This document shows positions 43,805 through 53,689 of a stretch of DNA of 64,000 nucleotides, piece after piece. Positions within the stretch are counted from its first letter, which is position 1. Each line of letters begins with the position of its first letter. Source of the DNA: Ancylobacter pratisalsi (GTDB taxonomy: Bacteria > Pseudomonadota > Alphaproteobacteria > Rhizobiales > Xanthobacteraceae); assembly GCF_010669125.1 (NCBI RefSeq), contig NZ_CP048630.1:868001-932000 (forward strand), written 5' to 3'. A model generated the notes under the pieces. The model did not search any database and was not told the origin of the DNA. It was given only the letters and a program-made list of their open reading frames with translations. The translations under genes were made by a program, and so were the position numbers.

Positions 43805-44077
43805 GACACTTCCGATGATCTAGTGCGACGAGAACACGCCGCAATCCGATATATGCCTCAAAAGCGCAGCAACCCCAACTCGACGGAAGACGTAGCCCCT
43901 TCAGGACGACGTCGACACCTCCCGGGCCGGGAAAACCAACACCTCCGCCGCTCTGGCGCTAGCAGCACTCTTTGATGAGAGCTATCCTGTAAACGCCACG
44001 GCTCGGCGGGCTGGATGGTCTGGCGGCGAGACGGGGACGCTCCACAGGCGATGGAGCGCAACGGGGGAGCGTCCATC

Positions 44078-44569
44078 ATGTTCGATCCTACTACCTGGAC
44101 CGGTTTTCACACTTGGCTGAGCCTGATCGCGATAGCAACCGGATTCATTGCCCTGCTTGACCTCATCGGCGGCAAGGACCGAGCCGGCTTGACCGCGCTC
44201 TTTCTGATCACCGCTATCGGGACCAGCGCCACCGGCTTCGGCTTTCCTTTTACGGGCGTGCTGCCGTCGCACATCATCGGTATTGTGGCACTCGTCATTC
44301 TCGCCGTCACCGTGCCGGCTCGCTACCACTTCCGCCGCGTCGGCATTTGGAACGTGGTGTATGCGATCGGGATCGTTGCCAGCCTCTATCTTCTTGTCTT
44401 TGTCGGCGTGGCTCAGGCCTTCGGCAAGGTGCCGGCGCTTCATGCTCTCGCGCCGACCCAGTCTGAGCCGCCCTTCGCCATTGCCGAAGCGATCGTGCTC
44501 ATCCTGTTCGCTATCGCCGGCTTCGCCGCCGTGCGCGGCTCGCGGCATGTCATGCGGCCTGCATTTTGA
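44078..44569 (+). CDS. Small multi-helix membrane protein, unknown function
   Basis: A 163-aa protein with about five predicted membrane helices and little loop sequence (WLSLIAIATGFIALLDLIGG, LTALFLITAIGTSATGFGF, and GIVALVILAVTVPARYHF). A GGGGGAG ribosome-binding site lies nine bases before the chosen ATG. I do not recognise a named family. It converges with dctM across a hairpin. Confidence 0.72.
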   Translation: MFDPTTWTGFHTWLSLIAIATGFIALLDLIGGKDRAGLTALFLITAIGTSATGFGFPFTGVLPSHIIGIVALVILAVTVPARYHFRRVGIWNVVYAIGIVASLYLLVFVGVAQAFGKVPALHALAPTQSEPPFAIAEAIVLILFAIAGFAAVRGSRHVMRPAF

Positions 44570-44587
44570 ACTGAATGATGAACGGAA

Positions 44588-44611
44588 GCCCGCCTCAGAA
44601 CTGAGGCGGGC
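44588..44611. terminator. Bidirectional stem-loop between the membrane protein and dctM
   Basis: GCCCGCCTCAG and CTGAGGCGGGC form a perfect 11-bp stem with an AA loop that includes the dctM stop codon. It is symmetric and could serve both convergent genes. T-runs are poor. Confidence 0.6.
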
Positions 44612-46007
44612 CCATGTCGAGAGGCGGCGGCGCGAACTGCGGAATGTTCAGTTCGATCGTCGAAGGGTCCACCTTGGGGCCACTGTCGAGCCAGTAGGTC
44701 ACGATTTCCGGCCACAACGTCACCACCGCAACGACCGTGAGCTGAATGAACAGCCACGGAATGGCGCCCTTGTAGATCTGCGAGGTGCGGATTGAGGGCG
44801 GTGCAATGCCACGCAGGTAGAACAGCGCGAAGCCGAAGGGCGGATGCATGAACGAGGTCTGCATGTTCGCGCAGAGCAGCACGCCAAACCAGATCAGATT
44901 TATGTCCAGCTTTTGCGCCACTGGAACCAGCAGCGGCACGATGATGAACGCGATCTCGAAGAAGTCGAGAAAGAACGCGATGAAGAAGACGAATATGTTG
45001 ACGAAAATCAGGAAGCCGAGACGCCCACCGGGAAGCTGTGAGAGCAGATGCTCGATCCAGAGTGCGCCGTCCATGCCTTGGAAGACTAGGCTGAAGCAGG
45101 TTGCGCCAATAAGAATGAACACCACCATCGCGGTAAGCCGCATGGTCGAATTCATGGCCTGACGCAGCAGGTCCCAGGTCAGCCGCCGATGCGCCGCCGC
45201 GAGGACGATGGCACCGACCGCCCCCATCGCGCCCGCCTCGGTCGGCGTCGCAAGACCAAGCGCGAGGGTGCCGAGGACCAGCCCGATCAGCACGATCGAC
45301 GGGATCATGCCGCGCAGCACCTGCTTTATCACCGGCCAGCCGCTCTGGCCGATCGCCTCTCTCGGCAAAGGCGGCATCAATTTCGGCTTGAAGATCGACA
45401 ACACGAAAATATAGGTCAGGAACAGGACGACCTGCAGAATCGAGGGGCCGATGGCCCCCAGATACATGTCGCCGACCGAGCGACCCAGTTGCTCGGCGAG
45501 CACGATCAGCACCAGTGAGGGCGGGATCAGCTGCGCGATGGTGCCGGAGGCCGCGATCACGCCCGTGGCCAGCTTCTGGTCATAGCCATATCGCATCATC
45601 ACCGGCAGCGAGATCACTCCCATGGCGATCACCGATGCTGCGACCGTACCGGTAATCGCTCCGAGCACCGCGCCCACAAGGATCACCGCATAGGCCAGAC
45701 CGCCGGGCAGCTTGCCGAACAGCTTGCCCGTGCCTTCCAGCAGGTCCTCGGCGAGGCCACATCGCTCCAGCACTGCGCCCATGAAGGTGAAGAAGGGGAT
45801 GGCCAGCAGCAGGTCGTTGGAAATGATGCCGTAGAAACGGAACGGCAGCGCCTGCAGGAAGCTCGGATGAAAGTGGTCGGTGAGAATGCCGACCGTGCCG
45901 AAGAACAGCCCGACCGCGACCAGCGAGAAGGCAACCGGGAACCCGGCCAGCATGAAGCAGATCATGCCACCGAACATCAGCGGAGGCATTACGCCATGGG
46001 AGAACAT
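44595..46007 (-). CDS. dctM: TRAP transporter large permease (DctM type)
   Basis: A large membrane permease of 470 aa with about 12 helices. DctM signatures are present: NDLLLAIPFFTFMGAVLE, GAVLGAITGTVAASVIAMG, and a later MHPPFGFALFYLRG. It imports a carboxylate or similar substrate with Na+ or H+. The long soluble tail (DPSTIELNIPQFAPPPL) is longer than usual and also occurs in mannitol/chloroaromatic-type TRAP permeases. It is coupled with dctQ; the periplasmic binding protein gene is missing here. Confidence 0.9.
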   Translation of the reverse strand: MFSHGVMPPLMFGGMICFMLAGFPVAFSLVAVGLFFGTVGILTDHFHPSFLQALPFRFYGIISNDLLLAIPFFTFMGAVLERCGLAEDLLEGTGKLFGKLPGGLAYAVILVGAVLGAITGTVAASVIAMGVISLPVMMRYGYDQKLATGVIAASGTIAQLIPPSLVLIVLAEQLGRSVGDMYLGAIGPSILQVVLFLTYIFVLSIFKPKLMPPLPREAIGQSGWPVIKQVLRGMIPSIVLIGLVLGTLALGLATPTEAGAMGAVGAIVLAAAHRRLTWDLLRQAMNSTMRLTAMVVFILIGATCFSLVFQGMDGALWIEHLLSQLPGGRLGFLIFVNIFVFFIAFFLDFFEIAFIIVPLLVPVAQKLDINLIWFGVLLCANMQTSFMHPPFGFALFYLRGIAPPSIRTSQIYKGAIPWLFIQLTVVAVVTLWPEIVTYWLDSGPKVDPSTIELNIPQFAPPPLDMGPPQF

Positions 46008-46061
46008 GCGGATCTCTCTGCTATCGGGGTCGAAGGATGGGTGAGTTGCCGAGCCAGCCCA

Positions 46062-46601
46062 TCACTGGAGCGGCTTTTCGTATTCGGTCTCGATGGTGAT
46101 GACCCCGCGCAGCGCCGCTACGCGTTTGATGAGTTCCGAGAGGCCCTGGATGGTGAGCAGGGAAAAACCCAGCGGCAGCAGCAACTTCGCCGGCCACAAG
46201 ATGAGCCCTCCTGCGTTCTGCGACACCTCGTCCGAAAGGAATGACTGCCAAAAGAACGGGAAACTCAGTGAGGTGAGAAAGATGCCCGCCGGGATCAAAA
46301 CGATGGTAAACCCGCCCGCGTCGAGCCAGAGCCGCCCGCGGGGCGAAAGCATCATATAGAGCAGGTCGACACGGACGTGACCGTTCATCTTCAGCGTATA
46401 GGGCGCTCCGAGGAGAACCACGGCACCGAAGAGATACCACTGGATCTCCAGCAGTCCATTGGTACTGTAGCTCAGAATATAGCGGACGGTTGCGTTACCC
46501 GCGCTGATCAGAACGGCGAAAAGCACAAAATACGCAGCAAGGCGACCGAACTGTTCATTGAACCAGTCGATTCCTCGACTGAGGGCAAGCAGCCCACTCA
46601 T
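46062..46601 (-). CDS. dctQ: TRAP transporter small permease (DctQ type)
   Basis: A four-helix membrane protein of 179 aa: GRLAAYFVLFAVLISAGNAT, the hallmark LEIQWYLFGAVVLLGAPYTL, the NGHVRVDLLY motif, and a last helix before an acidic/basic tail. This is the DctQ small subunit of the TRAP transporter formed with the downstream DctM. It is the first gene of the pair, with more than 1.1 kb of gene-free DNA in front of it. Confidence 0.9.
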   Translation of the reverse strand: MSGLLALSRGIDWFNEQFGRLAAYFVLFAVLISAGNATVRYILSYSTNGLLEIQWYLFGAVVLLGAPYTLKMNGHVRVDLLYMMLSPRGRLWLDAGGFTIVLIPAGIFLTSLSFPFFWQSFLSDEVSQNAGGLILWPAKLLLPLGFSLLTIQGLSELIKRVAALRGVITIETEYEKPLQ

Positions 46602-47729
46602 CGCACGTTCCCCTCTTGTCGCCGACTTTTGTCGTTGTGGCTTTCAGAAGACGCTGAAATCGCCGCCTGCGCCATTTTCGGCAAGATAGACGATCGTCTC
46701 ACGCAATTTAAACCGCAAGACCAAATCGCCCGCGTCTGATCGAAACTCCACCCGGATGCTGTGCAAGATGCTGGAGGCGGTGCGTCCGGAAACGGCGGCG
46801 GATCGCGGAACCTCTCCCCCCATGAACCCGTGCGCCGATCACATCATGCACGCGCCGACAGCGGGGCCCAGCACGGCTATGCCCTGCTCCGGGTCATCTC
46901 CTTCGCCGACCTCCTGAAACACTGCGCCTTGAATTCTCCCACCGCTACACACGGATGAAGGGCGCAATCCATCCGGGCTGCCTATCCCCGCATCGGTCGG
47001 GGAAAGGGCAACTCGCCGCTCTGGTGCCTGCTGTTTCAAGGGGTGGCGAACACATTCGCAATCGCCGGCCGCACACTCGGCCGCGCGACCATGATCTGGG
47101 CCGCACCTTCCCACGCGTTTTTCCAGTGAGGGAGCCGGCCACCCGCAGGCAGCGGACCAAAGCACGAACAATCGAAAATTGCGTGACAATGCCTTATGTA
47201 TCAAGCAAGATACGACCGGGTGCCTTTTCCACTTTCAGTAAAGGCAGGTTTTGCGTTGGTCGGGCCGCCGCGCAGGATCTGATGTGGGACACGGTATTCC
47301 TTGCCTAATCCGGACAATATGACGCTGTTCGCATGCACCTTGCCCTCATGGCGCAAAATGTGGCGCATATGCTTGGCTTCAGCTGCATTTAAAAACGCAT
47401 CTGAATTCCCTACACTTTCCAGAATGGTGAGGCCGCTTTCCTGCCATATGTACGGACACAGAGGCTTTCGATGAACATCGAAACCGCAGCGGCGGCCTCT
47501 CTCCCGTGGAAACCTGGCGGGACCGTCATCGACAACTCGCCCGCGATTGCTCTGGCAGGGAGCGCTCATCCCAAAGTCCGTGCACCTGTCTCGCGGTCGT
47601 TTCTGAGACGCGTTTGGCAGCAGGCTACCGCTCACTCTCGTCGCTGAATCCACTTTCGGAATTCTGCGCAATTGAAGAAGTCAGGTCCGACGTAAAATCG
47701 CGCGTCCAGCCTAGGAGACCCTCGAGTTC
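46602..47729. other. 1.1-kb stretch without a supportable gene
   Basis: Short open frames exist on both strands (for example around 46839-47204 and 47201-47671), but none shows a recognisable domain, good ribosome-binding site or membrane pattern. The composition is less GC-rich and more mixed than in the neighbouring genes. It may hold the dctQ and mrpA promoters or decayed genes, such as a lost TRAP binding protein, but I cannot prove this by reading. Confidence 0.4.
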
Positions 47730-50585
47730 ATGGCGCTTTGGCTCGTACCCCTTTTGCCATTGATCGGAGCGATGCTTCCGCCGCTCCTCATCCGCTCCGG
47801 CCGCGACGTGTGCGCGAGCGCAACAGGCTTCGTATCGCTGGCAGCGCTAGCACTGCTGCTTTCCCAGGCGGCGCCTGTCTTCGGTGGTGAAACGGTCCTT
47901 GTGAGCCTGCCCTGGGTTCCGCAGATCGGCCTATCCTTTTCCTTCATGCTCGACGGTCTAGGCCTGTTCTTTGCCGCGATGATCCTCATCGTGGGACTTC
48001 TGGTCATCATCTATGCGCGCTCCTACCTTGATCGCAGCGACCCGATGGGCCGTTTCTACGCCTACCTGCTGTTGTTTCAGGGCGCGATGCTTGGCGTGGT
48101 CCTCTCGGACAACATCATCCTTCTGCTGATTTTCTGGGAGCTGACCAGCCTCACCTCCTTCTTGCTGATCGGGTTTTGGCGACACCGCGAAGATGCGCGC
48201 CAGGGTGCGCGAATGGCTCTGGTGGTCACCGGCGGCGGCGGCCTGGCGCTCATCGGTGGCCTGCTCATCCTCGGTAATATCGCCGGCAGCTACCAGCTCT
48301 CTGAAATCCTGTCGCGCGGCGACATCATCAAGGCGTCTCCACTCTATCTGCCGGCGCTGCTGCTGATCTTGCTCGGGGCTTTCACAAAGAGTGCACAGTT
48401 CCCGTTTCATTTCTGGCTGCCTCACGCCATGGCAGCGCCGACGCCCGTCTCTGCCTACCTGCACTCGGCAACCATGGTGAAAGCCGGCATTTTCCTCCTG
48501 ACGCGGCTCTGGCCGGTGCTCGCGGGAACGGACGCCTGGTTCCTTATCGTCGCCCCCGTCGGTCTCGCGACCATGGTGATTGCGGCGTGGATCGCCAACT
48601 TCAAGGATGATCTCAAGGGACTGCTTGCTTTCTCGACGGTGAGCCATCTTGGCCTGATCACCATGCTTCTGGGCCTGGGAACGCCAATGGCCGCGGTGGC
48701 TGCCGTCTTCCACATTCTAAACCACGCAACCTTCAAGGCCGCGCTGTTCATGAGCGCCGGCATCATCGACCATGAGGCGGGAACGCGCGATATCCCTCGC
48801 CTTGGCGGGCTCGCGACGCTCATGCCGATCACCGGGACACTTGCCATGCTGGCCACGGCCTCCATGGCCGGTGTTCCGCTCTTCAACGGCTTCCTGTCGA
48901 AGGAGATGATGCTGGAAGAGGCGGCCCACACCTCCTATGCCGGCATCGCGTGGCTGTTTCCGCTGCTCGCAACGATCGCAGCCCTTTTCTCGGTCGCCTA
49001 TTCGGCGCGTTTTGCGATCCGCACCTTCCTCGGGCCGGTTCGCCAGGACTACCCTCATCATCCCCATGATCCGCCGATTGGAATGTGGGCGCCGGTTGCC
49101 ATGCTCATCGTACCGGCCCTGGCCATCGGCCTCTTTCCGGGCGCCGTCGCGGGCCGGCTGGTCGAACTCACCGCGGGCGCGGTCGTCGGCGGTCCGCTGC
49201 CGGACTACTATCTCGCGCTCTGGCACGGCCTCACACCGGCGCTGATCATGAGCGCGCTCGCGTTCGCCGGTGGCGCGCTGATGTTTCTGTCCTATGCCAA
49301 ACTGAATGCTGTCCGGCTGCGTTTTATCCGCCCGGAGGCCCGCGACATGTTCGAGGCCGCGTCCCAAGGCGCGGTGTTGGCCGCTCGCCGTATCATCGGT
49401 TGGGTGCACAACGGCTCTCTCTCGTTCTATCTGCGGGCCATCCTCGTCACGCTGCTCGCTGTTGGCGGCTACGCCATTTGGAGTGCCCCGCAAGGCGAGG
49501 CCACCCGCATGCCGCTGCCGATCACGATTCCGGCGCTCGTTGCATGGGTCCTGCTGGCCATTGCGAGCCTGGCGGTGGTGGTTCGTCACGGCGACCGTCT
49601 TCCCGCCCTGATCCTCACCAGCGTGGTCGGTCTCGTCGTGGCGCTCGGCTTCGTTCAGTTCTCGGCACCGGATCTGGCACTGACCCAGATCTCCGTCGAC
49701 GTGGTGACGACGATCCTGTTGCTCCTGGCGCTGAACCTTCTGCCCAAGACAACCCCGCGGGAGCAGAGCATTCCCGGGCGCTGGCGGGACGGCATTCTTG
49801 CCGGGGCCGGCGGACTGGGCTGCGGCGCGCTCGCCTACGCCGTCATGACGCGAGAAGGCACGAGTATCGCAGACTATTTCCTTGCCCAGTCGAAACCCGG
49901 CGGCGGCGGAACCAATGTGGTCAACGTCATCCTGGTGGACTTCCGTGGCTACGACACTTTCGCCGAGATCATCGTGCTTGGTATCGCCGCCGTGACCATC
50001 TTCGCGCTGCTGGACGTGAATCTGAAGAGCCACGCGCTGCGACGGGTCCGCATGCAGCTGCCCAGGGTGGAATCCGGCGATGCTCACCCTTTGCTGCTGG
50101 TCGTGGCCGGGCGGGTGCTGTTGCCACTTGCCCTGACAGTCGGCGTCTTCATCTTCCTGCGCGGCCATAATCAGCCCGGCGGCGGCTTCATTGCCGGGCT
50201 TGTCGTGGCGATTGCGCTGATCGTTCAGTACATCGCGTCGGGCTATCGCTGGGCGGCGGATCGCAAACGGATGGATTCGCAGGCCATGATCGGGGCAGGC
50301 GTCGGAATCGCCGGACTGACGGGCATCGCCGCCTGGGCCTTCGGCAAGCCCTTCCTCACCAGCACCTTCGGCTATTTCACCCTGCCGATCGTCGGCACGT
50401 TCGAACTGGCCTCCGCCATGGTCTTCGACCTGGGCGTATTCCTCACCGTGGTGGGCGTCATGGTGCTCTCCCTGGCGCAGCTCTCGCGTGTCGGACAACG
50501 CGTCGATCCATTGCCGGCGAACGACGAGGCAATGGACATCGCCCTGGAGGGCACGCCCGATCACGAACAGCCGCAGGAGGCCTGA
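47730..50585 (+). CDS. phaA: Mrp/Pha antiporter fused subunit A-B (PhaAB)
   Basis: A 951-aa, about 20-helix membrane protein. The N-terminal ~500 residues are a complex-I NuoL-like MrpA core with HDFW-type helices (LSFSFMLDGLGLFFA, AQFPFHFWLPHAMAAPTPVS, NHATFKAALFMSAGIIDHE). The C-terminal ~250 residues add the MrpA C-terminal and MrpB part (LQFSAPDLALTQ-like FSAPDLALTQISVDVVTTIL, GHNQPGGGFIAGL). This A-B fusion is as in rhizobial PhaA. It is the first gene of the mrp/pha operon, which exchanges Na+ or K+ for H+ and supports salt and alkali tolerance. Confidence 0.94.
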   Translation: MALWLVPLLPLIGAMLPPLLIRSGRDVCASATGFVSLAALALLLSQAAPVFGGETVLVSLPWVPQIGLSFSFMLDGLGLFFAAMILIVGLLVIIYARSYLDRSDPMGRFYAYLLLFQGAMLGVVLSDNIILLLIFWELTSLTSFLLIGFWRHREDARQGARMALVVTGGGGLALIGGLLILGNIAGSYQLSEILSRGDIIKASPLYLPALLLILLGAFTKSAQFPFHFWLPHAMAAPTPVSAYLHSATMVKAGIFLLTRLWPVLAGTDAWFLIVAPVGLATMVIAAWIANFKDDLKGLLAFSTVSHLGLITMLLGLGTPMAAVAAVFHILNHATFKAALFMSAGIIDHEAGTRDIPRLGGLATLMPITGTLAMLATASMAGVPLFNGFLSKEMMLEEAAHTSYAGIAWLFPLLATIAALFSVAYSARFAIRTFLGPVRQDYPHHPHDPPIGMWAPVAMLIVPALAIGLFPGAVAGRLVELTAGAVVGGPLPDYYLALWHGLTPALIMSALAFAGGALMFLSYAKLNAVRLRFIRPEARDMFEAASQGAVLAARRIIGWVHNGSLSFYLRAILVTLLAVGGYAIWSAPQGEATRMPLPITIPALVAWVLLAIASLAVVVRHGDRLPALILTSVVGLVVALGFVQFSAPDLALTQISVDVVTTILLLLALNLLPKTTPREQSIPGRWRDGILAGAGGLGCGALAYAVMTREGTSIADYFLAQSKPGGGGTNVVNVILVDFRGYDTFAEIIVLGIAAVTIFALLDVNLKSHALRRVRMQLPRVESGDAHPLLLVVAGRVLLPLALTVGVFIFLRGHNQPGGGFIAGLVVAIALIVQYIASGYRWAADRKRMDSQAMIGAGVGIAGLTGIAAWAFGKPFLTSTFGYFTLPIVGTFELASAMVFDLGVFLTVVGVMVLSLAQLSRVGQRVDPLPANDEAMDIALEGTPDHEQPQEA

Positions 50586-50588
50586 TCG

Positions 50589-50990
50589 ATGGAAATGCTC
50601 GTTGCCAGCGCCGTCGGCATCATGACCTCCGTCGGCATTTTCCTGATTCTGCGCGGACGGACCTTCCCGGTGATCCTCGGTCTCACTTTCCTTTCCTATG
50701 CGGTGAACGTGTTCCTGTTCACCATGGGCCGCCTCACCGTGGGTCGCCCCCCTATCATCTCGCCGGAAGCGGCGGCTTACACCGACCCTCTGCCACAGGC
50801 CCTCGTACTGACCGCCATCGTCATTTCCTTCGGCATGACCGCGCTCATTGTTGTGCTCGCACTGCGCGGCTTCCTCGAAATCGGCTCGGACAGCTCCGAC
50901 CTCGATCAGCGCCGGGTGCGGGAGCAGCAACACCCTGACGGGCATCACGGTGGTCCTGGCCCCTTGCCGCCTGAGGATGTCCGGGCATGA
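50589..50990 (+). CDS. phaC: Mrp/Pha antiporter subunit C
   Basis: A 133-aa NuoK-like subunit with three helices: GIMTSVGIFLILRGRTFPVIL, GLTFLSYAVNVFLFTMG, and PQALVLTAIVISFGMTALIV. A cytoplasmic tail rich in Gly/His/Pro follows. The ribosome-binding site AGGAGG lies in the end of phaA, 4 bp gap. The stop overlaps the phaD start (ATGA). Confidence 0.93.
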   Translation: MEMLVASAVGIMTSVGIFLILRGRTFPVILGLTFLSYAVNVFLFTMGRLTVGRPPIISPEAAAYTDPLPQALVLTAIVISFGMTALIVVLALRGFLEIGSDSSDLDQRRVREQQHPDGHHGGPGPLPPEDVRA

Positions 50991-52528
50991 ACAACTGGAT
51001 CATCGTTCCGGCGCTGCTGCCCGCCTTCACCGCGGCTTTCCTGCTCCTGACACTCCGGCACCGGCCAGAGGCGCAGCGTGTGGTCTCGCTTATTGCAACG
51101 GTGCTTGGCTTGATGGTGGCGATCGGCCTGGCGGTTGAGGCCGCCGACGGCGTGCCGCAGGCGTACCGGCTCGGCAACTGGCCCGCGCCATTCGGCATCG
51201 TCCTCGTGCTGGACCGACTTTCGGCGACAATGCTGGTGCTGACCGGCGTGCTGGGGGTCTGCGTGGCGCTCTACGCGGCGGCAGATTGGGACAGGCGCGG
51301 ACAGCACTTCCACCCGCTGCTGCAGTTTCAGCTTCTCGGCATCAACGGCGCCTTCCTCACCGGCGACGTCTTCAACCTGTTCGTTTTCTTCGAGGTGATG
51401 CTGATCGCATCCTACGGTCTGATGCTGCATGGCGGTGGACGAGAGCGGCTGAAGGCGGGCTTTCAATATGTCGCCATCAATCTCATTGCCTCGACGCTCT
51501 TTCTCATCGGCGTCGGCCTCATTTATTCCGTCACGGGCACGCTCAACATGGCCGATCTCGCCATGAAGATTCCCGATGTCGCGCTGGCGGATCAGGGACT
51601 GCTGAAGGCCGGAGCGCTTCTGCTCTTTCTGGTTTTCGCCACCAAGGCCGCTCTGGTGCCGCTGCACTGGTGGCTGCCCGCCACATATGCCTCGACCTCC
51701 CCACCTGCGGCCGCGATCTTCATGATCATGACCAAGGTCGGCGCCTATGCCATCCTGCGTGTCTACGGCCTCGTCTTCGGCGCAGAGGCTGGGGCCATGG
51801 CATTCGTCGCAGCCCCCTTCGTCCTGCCGGCCGCGCTTGCCACTTTGCTGCTGGGCACGATCGGCCTGCTCGGCAGCCGCGATCTGAAAAGCCTGTCTGC
51901 CTTTGCCATCGTCGCGTCCATGGGCACGCTGCTAATCGCCCTCGGCCTTTTCGACGTCACCGGTGTCAGTTCAGCGCTGTACTACGTCGTGCACAGCACG
52001 CTTGCAGGGGCAGCCCTATTCCTGCTGGCGGGGCTGATCGCCGACGGGCGCGGCGTGACCGAGGACCGGCTTGTGCCGGCACCTGCCATGCACGGCGAAA
52101 TCCTGATCGGGGGCCTCTATCTGCTCGCGGCCATCGCCATGGTGGGCCTGCCACCTCTCTCAGGCTTCCTCGGCAAGGTGATGATCCTGGAGGCAACGCG
52201 GGTCTCGTCGATCTGGCCGTGGATCTGGGCCCTCATCCTGGGCACCAGCCTGGTCATGACGCTCGGCTTTGTGCGCGCGGGATCCACCTTGTTCTGGTCG
52301 AGCCGCCCGCCCGAAGAAACACGGGCTGAAGACCTTCCCGCAAGCACCCAAGCGGTGCCCGTCATCGCCGTCATCATACTACTCGCGCTCACAGGTGCTT
52401 GGACCGCGGCCGCCGGCCCGGCGATGATGTGGATGGAGGCCACCGCCCGGCAGTCGCTCGACCGCGATGCCTATGTCGAGGCAGTGCTCGGCCGACACAA
52501 CGTTCGCACCGCAGGATTGGAGGAGTAA
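50987..52528 (+). CDS. phaD: Mrp/Pha antiporter subunit D
   Basis: A 513-aa NuoL/M/N-like proton-translocating subunit with about 14 helices. Recognisable segments are GDVFNLFVFFEVMLIASYGL, ATKAALVPLHWWLPATYAST, and SGFLGKVMILEA. It overlaps phaC by four bases and precedes phaE by 7 bp. The length is normal for MrpD/PhaD. Confidence 0.94.
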   Translation: MNNWIIVPALLPAFTAAFLLLTLRHRPEAQRVVSLIATVLGLMVAIGLAVEAADGVPQAYRLGNWPAPFGIVLVLDRLSATMLVLTGVLGVCVALYAAADWDRRGQHFHPLLQFQLLGINGAFLTGDVFNLFVFFEVMLIASYGLMLHGGGRERLKAGFQYVAINLIASTLFLIGVGLIYSVTGTLNMADLAMKIPDVALADQGLLKAGALLLFLVFATKAALVPLHWWLPATYASTSPPAAAIFMIMTKVGAYAILRVYGLVFGAEAGAMAFVAAPFVLPAALATLLLGTIGLLGSRDLKSLSAFAIVASMGTLLIALGLFDVTGVSSALYYVVHSTLAGAALFLLAGLIADGRGVTEDRLVPAPAMHGEILIGGLYLLAAIAMVGLPPLSGFLGKVMILEATRVSSIWPWIWALILGTSLVMTLGFVRAGSTLFWSSRPPEETRAEDLPASTQAVPVIAVIILLALTGAWTAAAGPAMMWMEATARQSLDRDAYVEAVLGRHNVRTAGLEE

Positions 52529-52535
52529 GGACACG

Positions 52536-53027
52536 ATGATGGCTCGCGCCCTTCCCCACCCTCTTCTTTCCGTTGTCATCGCAGTCGTCTGGATTCTGCT
52601 GGTCAATGAATTCAGTGCCGGCGCCGTGGTGCTGGGAGCATCCCTTGGCCTGCTCGTCCCGCTGTTCACGGCGCGTTTCTGGCCCGGCAGTGCGCCGCTC
52701 AAGGCGCCCCTGACGATCATCGAGTATCTGTTGCTGGTGTTGTGGGATATCGTCGTTTCGAACGTGCAAGTGGCCTACCTCATCCTGTTCAGGCGCGCGA
52801 ATAGTCTGAGATCCCAGTACGTTACCATTCCGCTCGACTTGAAGACTCCCGAGGCCATCGCGATTTTGGCGGGCACGATCACCATGACCCCGGGTACGGT
52901 GAGCGCTGATCTGAGTGCTGACGGCCATGCGCTGCTTGTCCATTGCCTGGAAACGACCGACCCGGACGAAGTCGTCGCATCGGCCAAGGCTCGCTATGAG
53001 CGCCGGTTGATAAGGATTTTCGAATGA
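52536..53027 (+). CDS. phaE: Mrp/Pha antiporter subunit E
   Basis: A 163-aa subunit with two or three N-terminal helices followed by a soluble part containing RSQYVTIPLDLKTPEAIAIL and ITMTPGTVSADLSADGHALL, the MrpE signature. The ATG has GGAGGAGTAAGG upstream; the longer frame inside phaD is discounted. Its stop overlaps the phaF start (ATGA). Confidence 0.92.
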   Translation: MMARALPHPLLSVVIAVVWILLVNEFSAGAVVLGASLGLLVPLFTARFWPGSAPLKAPLTIIEYLLLVLWDIVVSNVQVAYLILFRRANSLRSQYVTIPLDLKTPEAIAILAGTITMTPGTVSADLSADGHALLVHCLETTDPDEVVASAKARYERRLIRIFE

Positions 53028-53293
53028 CCACCATCGCTTCCATGATCGCGGCGGCCGCTATATGCGTCTCGCTGGTTCTCACGCTTTATCGGCTGATCAC
53101 GGGGCCGGATGCGACGGATCGGGTGCTCGCTCTCGACACGCTGGCCATCAACGCCATCGGCCTTGTCGTCCTCTTCGGCATCGTATTCGGCACAATGATG
53201 TACTTCGAAGTGTCGCTATTGCTCGCCATGGTCGGCTTCGTGACGACGGTCGGCTTCTGCAAGTTCCTGCTGCGCGGCAACGTCATCGAGTGA
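53024..53293 (+). CDS. phaF: Mrp/Pha antiporter subunit F
   Basis: An 89-aa, three-helix subunit with the conserved LYRLITGPDATDRVLALDTL segment between the first two helices, the MrpF hallmark. It overlaps phaE by four bases and is followed eight bases later by phaG. Confidence 0.93.
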   Translation: MTTIASMIAAAAICVSLVLTLYRLITGPDATDRVLALDTLAINAIGLVVLFGIVFGTMMYFEVSLLLAMVGFVTTVGFCKFLLRGNVIE

Positions 53294-53301
53294 GCATAAC
53301 A

Positions 53302-53673
53302 ATGAACGCCATCGCCGAATTGACCGTCGCCGCCCTGATCCTCATCGGTGCCTTCTTCATTCTGGTAGGCTCTATCGGGCTCGTTAAACTGCCGGACACA
53401 ATGCGCCGGCTCCATGGGCCGACCAAGGCGACAACACTGGGCATTGGCAGCCTGCTCATCGCGTCAATGCTGTACTTTCTCACGCAGCACGGCCAGATCA
53501 GCTTCCACGAGCTTCTGATCACGCTGTTCCTGTTCCTCACCGCACCCGTCAGCGCCAATATGATCGCCAAGGCTCACATCCTGAGGAGCAAAGAAGAACG
53601 CAGCCGTCTCCCTCCAACCGGCAGGAAGGTGGACTGGGCAACGCTTGAAGGGGCCCCTCATCGAGGCGATTGA
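53302..53673 (+). CDS. phaG: Mrp/Pha antiporter subunit G
   Basis: A 123-aa, three-helix subunit with the MrpG signature GSIGLVKLPDTMRRLHGPTK and the following TTLGIGSLLIASML and LLITLFLFLTAPVSANMIAKA helices. The chosen ATG follows phaF by eight bases. It closes the operon. A decayed IS5-type transposase begins about 15 bp after its stop, on the opposite strand, so the original 3' flank has been rearranged. Confidence 0.92.
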   Translation: MNAIAELTVAALILIGAFFILVGSIGLVKLPDTMRRLHGPTKATTLGIGSLLIASMLYFLTQHGQISFHELLITLFLFLTAPVSANMIAKAHILRSKEERSRLPPTGRKVDWATLEGAPHRGD

Positions 53674-53689
53674 TCGGCGTGTCGGCGTC

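Noticed and set aside
46839..47204. 121-codon minus-strand open frame upstream of dctQ
   Set aside because: No ribosome-binding site, domain or membrane pattern; a frame on the opposite strand is equally open.
47201..47671. 156-codon minus-strand open frame upstream of phaA
   Set aside because: Parts read like a protein, but no family, start site or neighbour supports it; left as unannotated DNA.
48717..50948. 743-codon minus-strand open frame opposite the phaA gene
   Set aside because: The plus strand encodes a clear multi-helix antiporter subunit; the antisense reading is charged and featureless.
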